Source of the DNA: Paraspadella gotoi
Lineage: Eukaryota; Chaetognatha
DNA: 64,000 bases
Reading direction: 5' to 3'
NCBI GenBank assembly: GCA_051294375.1
Contig: CM119265.1
Coordinates: 12,451,866-12,515,865, forward strand
Under the pieces are notes generated by a model. That model saw only the letters and a list, made by a program, of their open reading frames with translations. It was not told the origin of the DNA and made no database searches. Positions 24,917 to 38,585 of the stretch are shown here, piece after piece. Numbering within the stretch: position 1 is the stretch's first letter; every line of letters begins with the position of its first letter. The translations under genes and the position numbers were made by a program.

Positions 24917-24985
24917 AGAGAGAGAGAAAGAAAGAGAAAAGTCCAGTCGCTGCAGAGCTGAACTCTTTTTTAGACGAATTAGAAA

Positions 24986-25016
<31 letters not shown>

Positions 25017-25092
25017 AAGAAAAGAAGAAGTCCATTTGCTGCAGAGCTGAACGTTTTTTAGATGAATTAGAAGAGAGAGAGAGAGAGAGAGT
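24917..25092 (+). repeat. (GA)n tracts with an imperfect duplicated spacer
   Basis: Three GA runs (near 24,917, 24,985 and 25,070) are separated by two copies of a ~70-bp spacer carrying the word GCTGCAGAGCTGAAC, inside the core of the foldback element. Confidence 0.7.
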
Positions 25093-25094
25093 CC

Positions 25095-25310
25095 AGTAAT
25101 TGGATATCAAAGCTACGGGGGGACGGACGGAGGGACATCTTTTTTGCATATTTTCTATAATTCAATGTTCTTAGATGATATAAGTGTCATGTCAGTATGT
25201 AGTCATGTCATATCGCGTCATGTCGTGTCATGCCCCGTAATGTCATCTCACGAGAATTACACGTGAAAATAAAGTCACTGCGGCGCAGCACTTGGATAAA
25301 CCGATTTTGT
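25095..25310 (+). repeat. Interspersed repeat family B, diverged copy inside the foldback core
   Basis: Shares GACGGACGGAGGGAC, a degenerate GTCATGTC tract and AGTCACTGCGGCGCAGC with the copies at 45.5 and 50.6 kb. Confidence 0.6.
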
Positions 25311-25599
25311 TAAATAAAATTTTTTTTTTATATTAAGAAATCAAGGTTTTTTTTAAATTAAAACAAAAACCCAACGTCTAATGTATTTCTACTACTATCA
25401 ACTCTGCGCGAAATTATGAGAAAAAAATAAGATAATTAATTTTGTAATAAAAAAATGAAATGACTAACAATTTTAAAAGTATGCTACTTGAACGAGAAAA
25501 CTTTTGATAAAGAAATTCAATGAAAAGAACAACAAATAAAATTAATGGTTATTTTAACTGTTGGCTCATACATTGTGTTATATCCGCTGCCAAACAAAA

Positions 25600-26040
25600 A
25601 AAATTATTCAGCATTGTTTGAATCAATTAAAGTACATTATTAGTGGTAGAGGCGTAGATTTTAAAAAGATTATTAACCCTTCAAGCAGTTTGTGCAAAGA
25701 TAATCCATGAAAATGTGAGCGCACCCTGATCAAAAATGTCAGTGCATCATGCAGCATCGTTTGAATCGATTAAAGTACATTAATAGTAGTAGAGGTGCGA
25801 ATTTTATAAAGATTATTCACCTTTCAGGCAGTCTTTGCAAAGATAATCCATGAAAATGTGAACACACCTTGATAAAAAATGTCAGTGCATCTTGCAACAT
25901 TGTTTGAATCGATTAAACTACATAAATAGTGATAGAGGCGCAGATTTTATAATGATTATTCACCCTTCAAGCAGTCTGTGCAAAGATAATCCACAAAATG
26001 TGAGCACACCCTGATCAAAAATGTGAATGCGTTTAGGGCT
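25600..26040 (+). repeat. ~144-bp tandem repeat, right cluster
   Basis: Three units marked by AGCAGT.TGTGCAAAGATAATCC near 25,685, 25,829 and 25,972. In copy 1 the same cluster is at 8,390-8,830. Opposite orientation to the left cluster, so the pair extends the foldback structure. Confidence 0.7.
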
Positions 26041-27360
26041 TTATCTTTGAAAACGAATTTGCGTTTATAAATAAATGTAAATGGCTTTTATTGCAGATTT
26101 ATTAACTCCAACGTTTCGTCCACATCCTCCAACATATGGAGAAAGCCTCCAAGAAGTCTGTGGAGATTCTTACTCACATTGTACTGATAAAAAATTGAAC
26201 CTAGTGTGTTTAGGCAACTAATAAAGGTCTTTTTGAATAAATAACTCTTAGTTTTTTTCAGATTAATAGCATGTGGAGAAAAATTTTTTTGATCTTTTTA
26301 AAGAGGTTACCTTCTGAAGTAGTGCGTCAATCAATACAAAATTTACAAAACTTTCTTATCATGTTCCACTTCATTTATTAATGCTATAATTAATATTATG
26401 AATAAGTATTGTGAATATATTTTACTAGTTTAAATATTCTGTACAGAAAAAATCCTCCAGGATGTAGCTACACCAATATTTTTGAAAACAGTTAATTTTT
26501 TTATTTGGAGCTACTAATTGTCAATAAAATTTTGTAAGAATACTTTGTGGTACTCACCTATGTCAGAAGCTATAGTCTTCAACATACCGGCTACTCCCAT
26601 CTCCATCAGATTGCTGGTGCTGTTGTTAAGCTCATAGTTGCAGTTGAGATTTGAAATTCAACATGAATAAACTTAATACATTTCTTCAACTGTCTAATGA
26701 GAGTGGACGCTAAAATCTCTCATAGTTTAGACACTATGAATTATGATGTGCAAGGTGTGCCAAAAATCCTTCAGCGCCGGTAGCGCTAAGGGTGTTGAAG
26801 CAATTTGAATGGCGATTGGTGGAAACCTATTTTTTTAGGCCTCCACAAATTGTGTTAGGTGTTCTTTGAGATATTTCAAACTTGAGAAATTTGGCACACC
26901 CTAGGGGACCTGGCCACTGGCCATGGGCCAGTGGAGGGGCCCGCCATTCTCTCGCCGTCCCTGCGTACCCCGTGTCCGTTCGCGAGTTATTACTCATCAT
27001 TACTCATCGGTTAAATATTTGAATTTTTTTTCTCCTATTTTGCAGCAAAGTAATTTTATAAAATTAATTCAATATTTACTTAAATGTAAAAAAACCTTTT
27101 TAAAAGTTCATCCAATTTATTTTTTATTAAAAACTGTATGTAAAAAGATCATTATAAAGTGATTCTTTAAAAGTAATAAAATTCTGGTAGACCATTAATT
27201 AAAGCATTAACTGGAAATTTTTACCGTACAGGACAGCATTTTTTGAAATTGGATGAACAAAGAAAACTTAAGATTTAAAAATTAAATTAAATATTAAATT
27301 ATTGTAAATATTTTTTTGGAGTCACTCGTCTGATAGTCTGATAGTCTAGTTCAGACTTGT

Positions 27361-28313
27361 CTACCCGATTTTGTCCTGGTGGATTTTAATCCAACATAAC
27401 ACGTACATAGATTTCGTGAGGTCCGCGGTCGACCTGGTTCCAATTTTGGGCCGGCCTCTCAAGAAATTTTTAATATCAGCTTCTTTTCCGTGCGTGTCCT
27501 TGTAAGCCGTCACGCCGGTCAGACCGAAATCAGGAATTTCGTCGTTAAGAGCGCCACACGAACGACGCCGGGTCGGGGAAGAGGGCGCCGTTAGAGGTTG
27601 GAGGGCGAGACTGGAATTTCGCCTCATTCTGTCGATTTAACGGGGAATCGTTTCTGTGGTTATCAATTATCAATTAATCAATAAATTAATCAAATAGTCA
27701 ATCACCGATGAAGCCTAGAAAATCGTTCTCCCAACGAGGCAAGTGAATCTATAAGATTATCTCTTTTCTCAAACGTCTGGTACATCTCGGCAGGCGAACG
27801 ATCGAGCTCGCGCTCCAGCGAAGAAGCCGCGCCCGCCAAGGTGACCGAAGTGGGCGCGGTCATGACGTTGGCGGCGATCGCGAGCGCCCTGAACGCCCCG
27901 TGAAAGGCTGAATCAAGTTCGGATGAGGATTGGCTGTCGTAGTTGGAACTGTCCTAGGAGTCGGGGCCGGTAGACGAGGCAATACATAATTACATATACA
28001 TTATAAAAATTATTCAGAGACGTTCATTTTTATCATTTTTAATTTATAATTTATTTTAAATATTTAATTTAATTTCAAGGGCAGCTACTTTTCTTTACCT
28101 CAAGACAAGACACCTTCCCTGTCGGAGAAGTTGCTATTATTGCAGGGAGACATAGTCTTCGGACGCCGTCGCCGTCGATAACCTTTTTGTTAATTAAGTC
28201 TTTGTGACATGTATTCTCGACAAATAATTTTGCCGTGTCCGGAAACGATTTGAACGTTTCTGATTCCATCAGTTGGACTTTCGTCAACCAATACAGTTAC
28301 GGCTTGAAGAAGT
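27361..28313 (-). CDS. Unrecognised protein, three exons, 5' end not found
   Basis: Exons 28,313-28,099, 27,953-27,706 and 27,628-27,361 join in phase with GT-AG introns and end at a TAG, giving about 243 residues. Exon 1 (after removing one extra base near 28,212 that is absent from copy 1) reads with hydrophobic beta-like segments, including GHGKIICRDTCHKDL and VRRLCLPAI. Exon 2 begins with a Ser-rich stretch (DSSNYDSQSSSELDS), then an Ala-rich helix. Exon 3 has a Ser/Arg-rich segment (SSPTRRRS). I cannot assign a family. The 5' exon(s) would lie upstream, between 28.3 and 30.3 kb, divergent from the ANKRD34-like gene. Confidence 0.5.
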
Positions 28314-30376
28314 CTTTATTGTTCATTTTTTTATTAATCCTAAAAACCATTAACTTAAAATTCAGAAAAAAAATAAATGTCAACCGTTTCAAGCAGTTTA
28401 TTTTTAAAACAACGAAGGGAAATAAAAAAACGCCCGACGACAATTTTTGGTTCGTTTTTTTTCTTTGACGAAATAACATTTTCTGAGTAATAAGTTATCT
28501 TGCATTCGTTTGTGCGTCATAATTGTTCCTTCACAAAAAATAACAACAACAGAGGGACAACAACGGTTTTTATAAGATTCGAATTTAATAATCGATTTCT
28601 CCAATAATACTTCATAAGATTTAAGACGAGGGTGTCAAATCGGGCTGGATGTGCCTTAAATTAAACTTCGCTTGTAATTTTTGCGAAGATATAAGAAAAA
28701 ATAATGGAAAATGATCTTTTGTGGCGTCTCTAAATTCTTTTGGCTCGGAATTTGTTTCAACAGGCCATTCAAGTCTGACGTCAAGCCATTATTTTTCAGG
28801 AGAATAACCGAGAAAAATAACAACGAAACTTATTTAAAGCAAAGAAAAACGCACCAAAAAAGAAATGAAAATCTTGTTGAAAAAAGGAACAAAAGGAAAC
28901 TTTGACTGAAAAAAAGTGATGATTAATAAGTTAAAATCACTTTCTTTCGAGAAGAGGTTTACAACCAATGCTGCTTTGTTTTCATTTTTACGATTTTAAA
29001 AAGACAAAAATGAAAGAAAAAAAGTAAGAGATCGGGAATGAAACAAAACTTAAAAGATTCATCATAATAATTAAGCTCGTTTGCAATACAGAATCCAGAA
29101 GTCAAGATTTTAACAAACATTCTTGCACCCCATTATGGAATGTTATTTCAATCTTTTATTTCACTTCATACAATTATTGGTGAATATTGTTTTTACGTCA
29201 GAAACTATGAAATGAGGTTTTGATGTTGAGCAAAGTACAATATAGTATTCCCCGATCTAATACTTAAGGGAGTGGTCTTTTCATACAATTGAAACATTCT
29301 TTGAAACATTTTACCACTTCATTGATAGGGAAGCCAGGTACTTTGGGAGTGAATAAACGAGACTGTGAGAGAGTCTTAATTGAAAGCTTGCATGGACCTG
29401 CTATGTCATTATCTTGTAAGAGTGATGGAGGCCTTAAACCACCAAAGCATGTCCAAAGTCAGGGGCAAGATAGCTTATTTATTAAATGAATGGATCTTTT
29501 TATATTGGTTGTACCAATTTCATAACTAACTCTTTAAAACCATTTTATATTAGTCGTACTAAATTCTTAATTGTACGTAAGTAAGCTGTACTGTTTTTAA
29601 ACTTTTCATGTCAAACTAAAAGCTAAATTATTTTTATATATATTGATATAGTAATATTATGACATTTTTTGATCGTCAAACCATCTCACTCTGCATGCAA
29701 TGACGTCTCATGCCTTTATAAAAAAATTTTATCTCCGGATCGTCGATTGTCCAGTCGTCGACACGCGATGTCGCTTTTGCGTCATTGTCTTCGTCGAAAC
29801 GTGATTCGCCTCCTTATCATTCTACCCATCACTGTTTATCGCTCTCTCCCCCAATTCACAAGCTGTACCCTTACAAGCTAGCCTTTTACAGATCATCGCT
29901 TAATCCTCGTATTTCTAAACCCTGATCCGAATAAAAGTAATAAATTTAATTTAAACCAAAATCGCACGAGGATCACGACGTGTCGAGTCTTAGCCATGCC
30001 CAATACCTTGACCCCTTCTCCCCCTCCATGCTCTCTTTTGCCCGGTTATCTGACTTCCTTTGCCCCTTCTCTTGAAGAGGGCACGCCGTTCGCATCGGAC
30101 CAATCCCACCCCTCGACGTTCGCGCGCCCGCCCTTCCTTTCTATATTGACACGCCCCCCTCGCGTGAGGTCTCCGCGATCAATGGCAAAGAGACGCAGTC
30201 CTCTTTCTTTTTTATGTCGATTTTCTATTCGGTTTAAAGACGAATGCTAAAAAAATATTCACAATTCAATGCTACATACTGGGATATATAGCATCTAATT
30301 TCAAGCTTAAACGAAACCCTCTATCCGTATTTGTTTCAATAAAACCGATGCTGATGAGTGAGTAAATAATTAAATT
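28314..30376. other. Intergenic, copy 2: repeat plus probable ANKRD34-like promoter
   Basis: AT-rich to 29.7 kb with the interspersed repeat at 29,268-29,523. From about 29,970 to 30,200 the sequence is C/G-richer with a CCAAT box (near 30,100) and CG dinucleotides, a reasonable promoter/5' UTR for the gene starting at 30,377. The ORFs here do not look coding. Confidence 0.35.
29268..29523 (+). repeat. Interspersed repeat family A, copy in block 2
   Basis: Nearly identical to 12,070-12,322, as expected for the duplicated block. Contains the shared words AAGCCAGGTACTTTGGGAG and GAGGCCTTAAACCACCAAAG. Confidence 0.75.
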
Positions 30377-33300
30377 ATGGAGGCGGCACCAACAACAAAA
30401 TCAAGAACGACGTAAGTTGAAAAAAATTTACGTTCACAATCTACTACGATCTGAGTTTTGTTGTTTTCTTTTATAAAATTTTTATTCCGGCTTCGTTTAT
30501 ATAGCAACGGTGACGGAGAAAGACGCGGGTGGCAACCGACGAACGAAGAGGAGAACTGGAGGCGAGTCTTTGACGCGACCTGGACGACGCCATCGGCGAG
30601 AGCGGCGCCGCCACCACCGCCGCGTCCGCTGCCTTTTACCGACAAAATGAATCCCATGTCGGCTGCCATGAAGAATTGTCCGGAAAGCATCGGGAAAGTC
30701 GCCTTGCTCAGAGTGAGGCAACGGAGAAAGCGATTTAAATTTGGCAAGATTGTCAAGTTTTTCTGTTCTTCCTTTTTTATTTAGGCGTGTTGGCTGCGGA
30801 GGCTCAGACTTACCCGAATGTTGGTCGACGGCGGTGCTGACGTAAACACTCAGAATCTTGACGGGTAGCAGTCTAGTCGGAGAAAATATCTGACAAATAA
30901 TGATCATGATGAACTTGTTAACAATTTTTTTTTGACGCAGCTTAACGACGTTGATGTCGTTGTGCTTGAGCTACAACGAATTGCAGGAGGACCTGCAGAC
31001 CGCGCCCATGGAAGAGATGGTGCGCTACCTCATTAAATCCGGGGCTAACGTCAACGCGGTGTCAGTACATTTATTTTACAATAATGAAAGTACTAATAAT
31101 AATGAAAACAAAACTAATGACAACAGCGACAACAACGGGCGAACGGCCTTGATGCTGGCGCTGATGCAGGATTGTCCAGATGATGTCGTTGAACTTTTGT
31201 TGGATAACACTGACGATTTCTTGAGAGGAGACGACGACGACAAATCTGCTTTGATAATCGCTGCGGAGAAAGGAAGGGCCAAGGTATGGATAATTTATTT
31301 ATTCTAATGTAAAATAAGATATTCTTTTGGAATGAAGTGTTTAAACACAATGTACTTGACATCAAAATGATATTTGAACGAAAAACTATATGTATTATCA
31401 GATCCTTGAGGCGATGACGGATGCGGCGCGAAAGCAAGGAAAAGAGATCGTCATAGTCGTACTTCGCGACCAAAGACGCCCACCCGGATGTAATTGTCCG
31501 ACTACCGAGTGAGTTCTTTGTTTGTTTCTTTTAATTCGTACGTATTTCGAATCATCGTTTCCATTTCATTTTAAATTTGACGAAGCGAGATGTCAGCGGC
31601 GGAGAATGAGGACAAAAAGGATAGAGGTGAGACGAATTTTGAGTTTGCTTTGGGTCTATTGTCATTATTATACTTTGATATCTTGTGCTTCTTTCCAAAA
31701 CTTCACTCCAGAGTTTATCGCCCGCGCGGACACCCTCTCCGACTCGACAATCTCCGACGAGACGGACGTCACGGTCGAGCAGACGATCGACGGAGAGGTG
31801 GAGGAATTCGAGAGAAAAGAGAGGATGAAGAAGTTGTTGAGGGCGAAGAAGAAGATCAAGGAAGAGACGAGGAAAGCAAGGGAGAAGGCGGGGAAGGAGG
31901 CGAGGGAGGCGGAGGAGGAAGAAGGAGAAAGGGGGAAGGAAAAGGGGATTGACGTGAGAGAAATGAACGAAAAGGAAACGAAAGTGAGCGAAAGAGAAAA
32001 AAGAAATAATAACGAAGAAAGGGAAAAACCTACCGAGGAGAGAAACGAAAATTTCGAAGAAGGGAGAAAGAGAGAGATTGAGGAAGAAGAGGGAAAGTCG
32101 CCCACGACGACGAGACAACGATCTAAGGAAGACGAAGAAAAGTTGCGCCAGGTGAAGGACATCCTGGAATCGGCGAAGACGACGACGTCGACCGCTATGA
32201 CGACAACGGCGCGCTCCAAGAAGAAATTGGATCTCTTTGAGGCAGATGTTCGTTTCGGGGCGAAAGGGGGCGAGGTTAATAGAGGGGAACGGTTCAGAGA
32301 TTGCGAGGGAAAGAAAGAAGAAAGAGCGGTTAGAGAAAACGACGAGGAAGAAAAGAGAAAAGGTGGAAAGGAAGGTGATGTTTTCTGCAGCACGAACGAA
32401 GAGTCGAAAGAAAAAAGGGGAGCGGAGTGGGGGAGCGGTAGAGAACGAGACGAGAGCGTTGGAGCCGTAGTCTCCGAAAAGAACGAAGCGCCAAGTAGCA
32501 GATGGAATCAGGAAAAGAGAGTCAACCCGATGCTGCCGATCAACGAAGACGAATGCTTCACGATGGCGCAATGTTGCAACGCTGAAGAAGGTGATGAAAA
32601 ACTGAAGCAAATAGAAAACTCACGATAGAACTAAGGATGAGCCTTTCTTTCCTCAGAGAACATCATGGAAACAAAATGTATTGAGTCTCGACATCAAACG
32701 TTTGACGACATGGCGAATCGTGACATGGAAAGAAACAGTCGTCCTAAAACAACTGACAAAGTCGACAAAGGGTCCAGTGGCGGCAAAAGCTACGGCAGTG
32801 ACAATGGAAATAGAAACTACAAAGGTGTCAAGGAAGAAAAAGGAAGAAAGAACGCCGTCGCCAAGATCCTTGAACGGAAGGGAAAAGTCGTTGCCGGGAT
32901 CACAGGTGAGGATTTGACGGAATTTGGAATTTATGGTGTTTGATGACGATACCTTAATATTTCGATTGACAGATCGGCCAGACTCTGCCGGGTCCGGATT
33001 TTCTTCCAAAGCGACCACTCTTTTCGACGTGCCGCAGAAAATCCCGAGGCCTCCATCGAATCTCTCCGAATCGTCAAGCGTTGTTGAGCCCAAAGGTAAA
33101 AAAAACAAAAAAAACAGAATCAATTAACTTACTATCTAATAGTAATAGATGATTATGACCTCCCGCTAACATACTTATATGCGCAACCTCAAATTATTTC
33201 TCTTATAACCTAAAACATAAGTTAATTTTAATTGACAGACACAATTATTTCAGAACCACAATACTTCGGTGTGGTAGAAATTCACAGTCGACGCGGATCT

Positions 33301-34511
33301 CTGAGGCGATCCGTCATAAAAGTAGACGTTGGTCGCCCGCCGAGTACGGGAAGTCGGGCTTCCACGCCCACCTACGAACCAAGTATACTATTTTGATTTC
33401 TATTTCTTTCGTTGTTCAAATTCAAAGAAAAAATTTATTAAAAAAACCAGATCGAAAAATAAGTTTCAACGAAAGTGTTGGTCCCCCGCCCCTATTTTTT
33501 TTTTTAGAAAAACATAATTTAACTTTCGATTCCTCGACACCATTTTATCCACCGGACGACCACGTACCTTACATAGCCAAACGGCGTTCCAGCTCGGTCA
33601 TCCCACGATGCGGCACGCCCCCTCACGGCCGCGATACGCCCAACGGCGGCAGAAGAGGATCTCCATTTCCGGATGTCGGAAATTCTGGTCAAAGGGCGGA
33701 GCCAAATTTAGCTTGCAGAGGGATGTCTCCCAGGGGCGTGGGCAAGATGATGGCGAGTGCTCATAGAAATTTAAGAAAATGGATCGCTCTTCGATCTAAC
33801 GATTATGAATGAATAAATTATTTAATTAATCTACAGTTTATCAAAGAATTTGCTTTTCTTAGGACAGGAAAGTCGGGACTAATCCGTTCTGCGAACAGTG
33901 GGTGCGTTCGAAAGAAACGCAAACAGGTAAGTCCACTCACGAAGTCATTATAAATATTTCAGGAGGTTTTTAATTTTCCTTCATTGCCAACGTATTCGGT
34001 CAAAAGAAGTGGGAATGCACAAAGGTTTTGGCGGAAGGGGAAACAAATATCCGAAGCGATTTTCCCTGCCGTCACAGTAAGTTGCGGAGACAATAAACAT
34101 CAACGTAAACGTAGAAATTTTTATAAAGCCCTCGCTTATCTACTCAGCGAACAATCTTGGATAAACGACGCCTATGCAAACTTGCGTTCAACTTCTTCCG
34201 ATATTCGATCGACAAGCGGATCGGGCGCCGACCCGCTCTCTGTTTACGCGGCGCTGTCGGAGCGGCGCGATCACGGCGCAGGCGGCCGCTCTGAGGCGCC
34301 ATCGGCCCGTATAGTGCGCGGCGGCGACAGCGTTACGTTTACCGGCGTTCCCGGCGGCGACAGCGTAACCTTCACCGGTGTTCCCGGCGGAATTGTCTCA
34401 AAATTCTCAAACGACATGACCGGCGTTTTTTGGAAAGGAAGTGGCGCCGTCGAGATTGTCTGCTCGTCGGAGCGACCACTCGAGTCCAAATCGAGAGGCT
34501 CGTTTAATTGA
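30377..34511 (+). CDS. ANKRD34-like ankyrin-repeat protein with long coiled-coil region
   Basis: Fourteen phase-compatible exons: 30377-30411, 30505-30712, 30785-30864, 30941-31283, 31402-31508, 31586-31626, 31712-32590, 32657-32905, 32973-33095, 33254-33382, 33508-33737, 33863-33926, 34007-34076 and 34148-34511, about 973 residues. Exons 2-5 hold the ankyrin domain: LRLTRMLVDGGADVN, MVRYLIKSGANVN, NGRTALMLAL and KSALIIAAEKG, then ARKQGKEIVIVVLRD. This order, the run LRLTR and the closing KGKEVIII-like strand are those of the ANKRD34A/B/C family as I know it. Vertebrate members are about 500 residues; here exon 7 adds a 290-residue Glu/Lys/Arg-rich coiled coil and the tail is Ser/Pro-rich. 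The last exon has a GGDSVTFTGVP unit in tandem. The donor of exon 11 (GTGGGC) is weak. Family call moderately sure; molecular role unknown. Confidence 0.8.
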
Positions 34512-35404
34512 GCCTTAAATGCGAATAATATATTTTCAAAATAAGATTATTAGTTTATTAAGACCAACATCGTCATCTCAAATTACCGAAATGAGTTTGC
34601 CTTTCCAATCATAATTAATTTACTGGAATGTGTCTGTCATTGTGTAAATTTATCGTACAGATTTTCACCGCTTTACTACATATTTACAGAATTTTAAAAT
34701 TTGCCTAAAACCTTGCCTGCACAATTAAATATTAAACAAATATCTACCCCATGATTTTTACGATTATTGGGCACAGACAGTTTGGTTATCAATTATTTGA
34801 TATGAGCGATAAAGTCAGTGACAGTGCGTTGTTTTAGAAATCGACTAATCGGTGTAGGAATAGCATTCTGAACTTCGAAAACACGTTTATCTTCGTCAAA
34901 AAAGGCTTTGCTAGTCTTTGTTTCAATCGATACATCTAGTGCATTTAAAACACAAACACAATCCCTGATTCAGGCTTGAAGGCTGAATCTAATAGAATTG
35001 AAGAAATTGAGGCTGGTACCCGAAGCGAAATCCACGAAATCCCACAGAGACGGCGACTCTCGACTTTGGGCAAGCATCTTTCATTCCCACTGCCGATCTC
35101 TCTCTCTCCCTAGCTATTTCGACTGTTTGACTTTTTCCCAGCGTCGAGGGAAGATTCGATTGTATTCTCTCTCGCACGCTGACTCGCTCGGGCAGAGAAG
35201 ATGCCGGGAGTCTGGACGGAGGTTCGTTCGGCACCTCCCGCTCGCGTCTCACGTGCCACCTGCTTACCACCAACGTGCTTGGCCTTGCTTTTTCCCTTCC
35301 TGGCGCAATCTCTTTCTCTCTCTCTCTCTCTCCCTCCCTCCATGCCTCACGTCATCTCTTCGGACCGGCTGAGCGTTAAAGGGACAATGATTCTTCTCTT
35401 TCTG

Positions 35405-35546
35405 ATTGGTAGACCCGAAGGACTAGGCTCCTGCGATTGGTCGGATTTTGGCCGCTCGTCAGCGATTGGTCCAAGTAATTAAAGTTTCGAATCGTGTCGT
35501 CGTCGAACGGACCAATAAAAATAATTCGTGACCAAAGGTGACGTCG
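35405..35546 (+). promoter_or_regulatory. CCAAT-box cluster and CRE-like site upstream of ZMYND19
   Basis: GATTGG/CCAAT boxes at 35,405, 35,436 and 35,465 (reverse) and 35,512 (forward), then TGACGTCG at about 35,539, 260-400 bp before the ZMYND19 ATG. Spacings of 29-31 bp between the first three are close to three helical turns. Multiple NF-Y boxes plus a CRE-like site are common in TATA-less housekeeping promoters. The same sites are present in copy 1 near 18,235-18,385, with changes. Confidence 0.5.
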
Positions 35547-35805
35547 AGTTGCAGAACTCGTCGAATCTTTACATTTCCTCACGTTGTTTATGTTACAGCT
35601 GTTGTGGCTGCGACCAGAGGCGAAGCCAAGGCGCTTCTTTTCTTTTACCCACCCGAATTTTCACTGTCGACCTCGGGTTATTCTTCGCTCCTTCGAGTCA
35701 CCCACTCACTTGCTAATAAGAAAAAAAAACAAACAAAAAAACAATCCAATCGAACGTGGGAGGATCGTAATCTTTTGACCGGAAACGAGATCTCCGGAGT
35801 TCGTC

Positions 35806-38144
<2,339 letters not shown>

Positions 38145-38436
38145 AAAGCCAGCACGCTAATTCTCTGCAGTTCCAGCGTTTGATGTGGGACGCGACACCA
38201 GTGCAGAATATTCATCGACTCTTAGAGTCTTAGCAACAAGTTTTTCTTTCTTTAAAATACTATTTTTATGTAGTATTTATTTCTTCCTTTTCTGTTCCAG
38301 TATTTTTTTTCGTCTTCTAGCTATTAATTCGACTTCGTTTCATCATGGTTTTATTGTCATTCTCATTACATATGATGAACTACAAATTGAAATGTTCCGA
38401 ATTTTTGTAACGTCATAGTTCGGTTTCATTCTTTAA

Positions 38437-38442
38437 AATAAA
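38437..38442 (+). terminator. Candidate poly(A) signal of ZMYND19
   Basis: AATAAA about 290 nt after the ZMYND19 stop, in AT-rich sequence. Confidence 0.35.
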
Positions 38443-38585
38443 ACCGAAAAAGACGTTATTTCTGAAGGTGATATTAAATATTGCGCGCGTTTGTTGTGTT
38501 TATTTTATTTGGGAATTTTGAATCATAAACCTTATTATTGGTGGTGATTTTAATTCTTTAATATTATTTCATGAGTACACTGCAT

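Larger units (their letters stand above)
22927..26901. mobile_element. TA-flanked foldback element, copy 2, 4.0 kb
   Basis: GGGTGTGCC termini are flanked by TA (22,925-22,926 and 26,902-26,903). Long inverted arms (about 22,927-23,750 and 26,100-26,901) enclose ~144-bp tandem repeats in opposite orientation and a ~1.4-kb core (24,065-25,500). The core holds (GA)n tracts and a degenerate copy of the GTCATG/TCTG repeat also seen at 45.5 and 50.6 kb. No transposase ORF; a 63-codon ORF at 24,474-24,665 is not convincing. Confidence 0.75.
22532..26963. mobile_element. hAT-like non-autonomous element, copy 2 (complete)
   Basis: Same element as 6,860-9,781 but without gaps, 4.4 kb. CAGGGGCGGCGAGAG and its inverted partner are at the ends, with flanking CATACCCC (22,524-22,531) and CGTACCCC (26,964-26,971). 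GGGCC-rich sub-terminal sequence occurs on the left side. No hAT transposase (no RW or hATC-like ORF) was seen in any frame, so it would depend on a transposase supplied in trans. Confidence 0.75.

Noticed and set aside
25600-26040. Spaced repeats resembling an array
   Set aside because: The units are adjacent ~144-bp tandem repeats in a eukaryotic transposon with no unique spacers, so not CRISPR.
31552-32610. 352-residue ORF on the minus strand
   Set aside because: It is the antisense of the purine-rich coiled-coil exon of the ANKRD34-like gene. Its Ser/Phe/Leu/Arg composition is the mirror of a Glu/Lys/Arg-rich coding strand.
33984-34511. 175-residue continuous ORF
   Set aside because: The first ~50 codons run through exon 13 in the wrong frame and through an intron. 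Splice phases support separate exons at 34,007-34,076 and 34,148-34,511.
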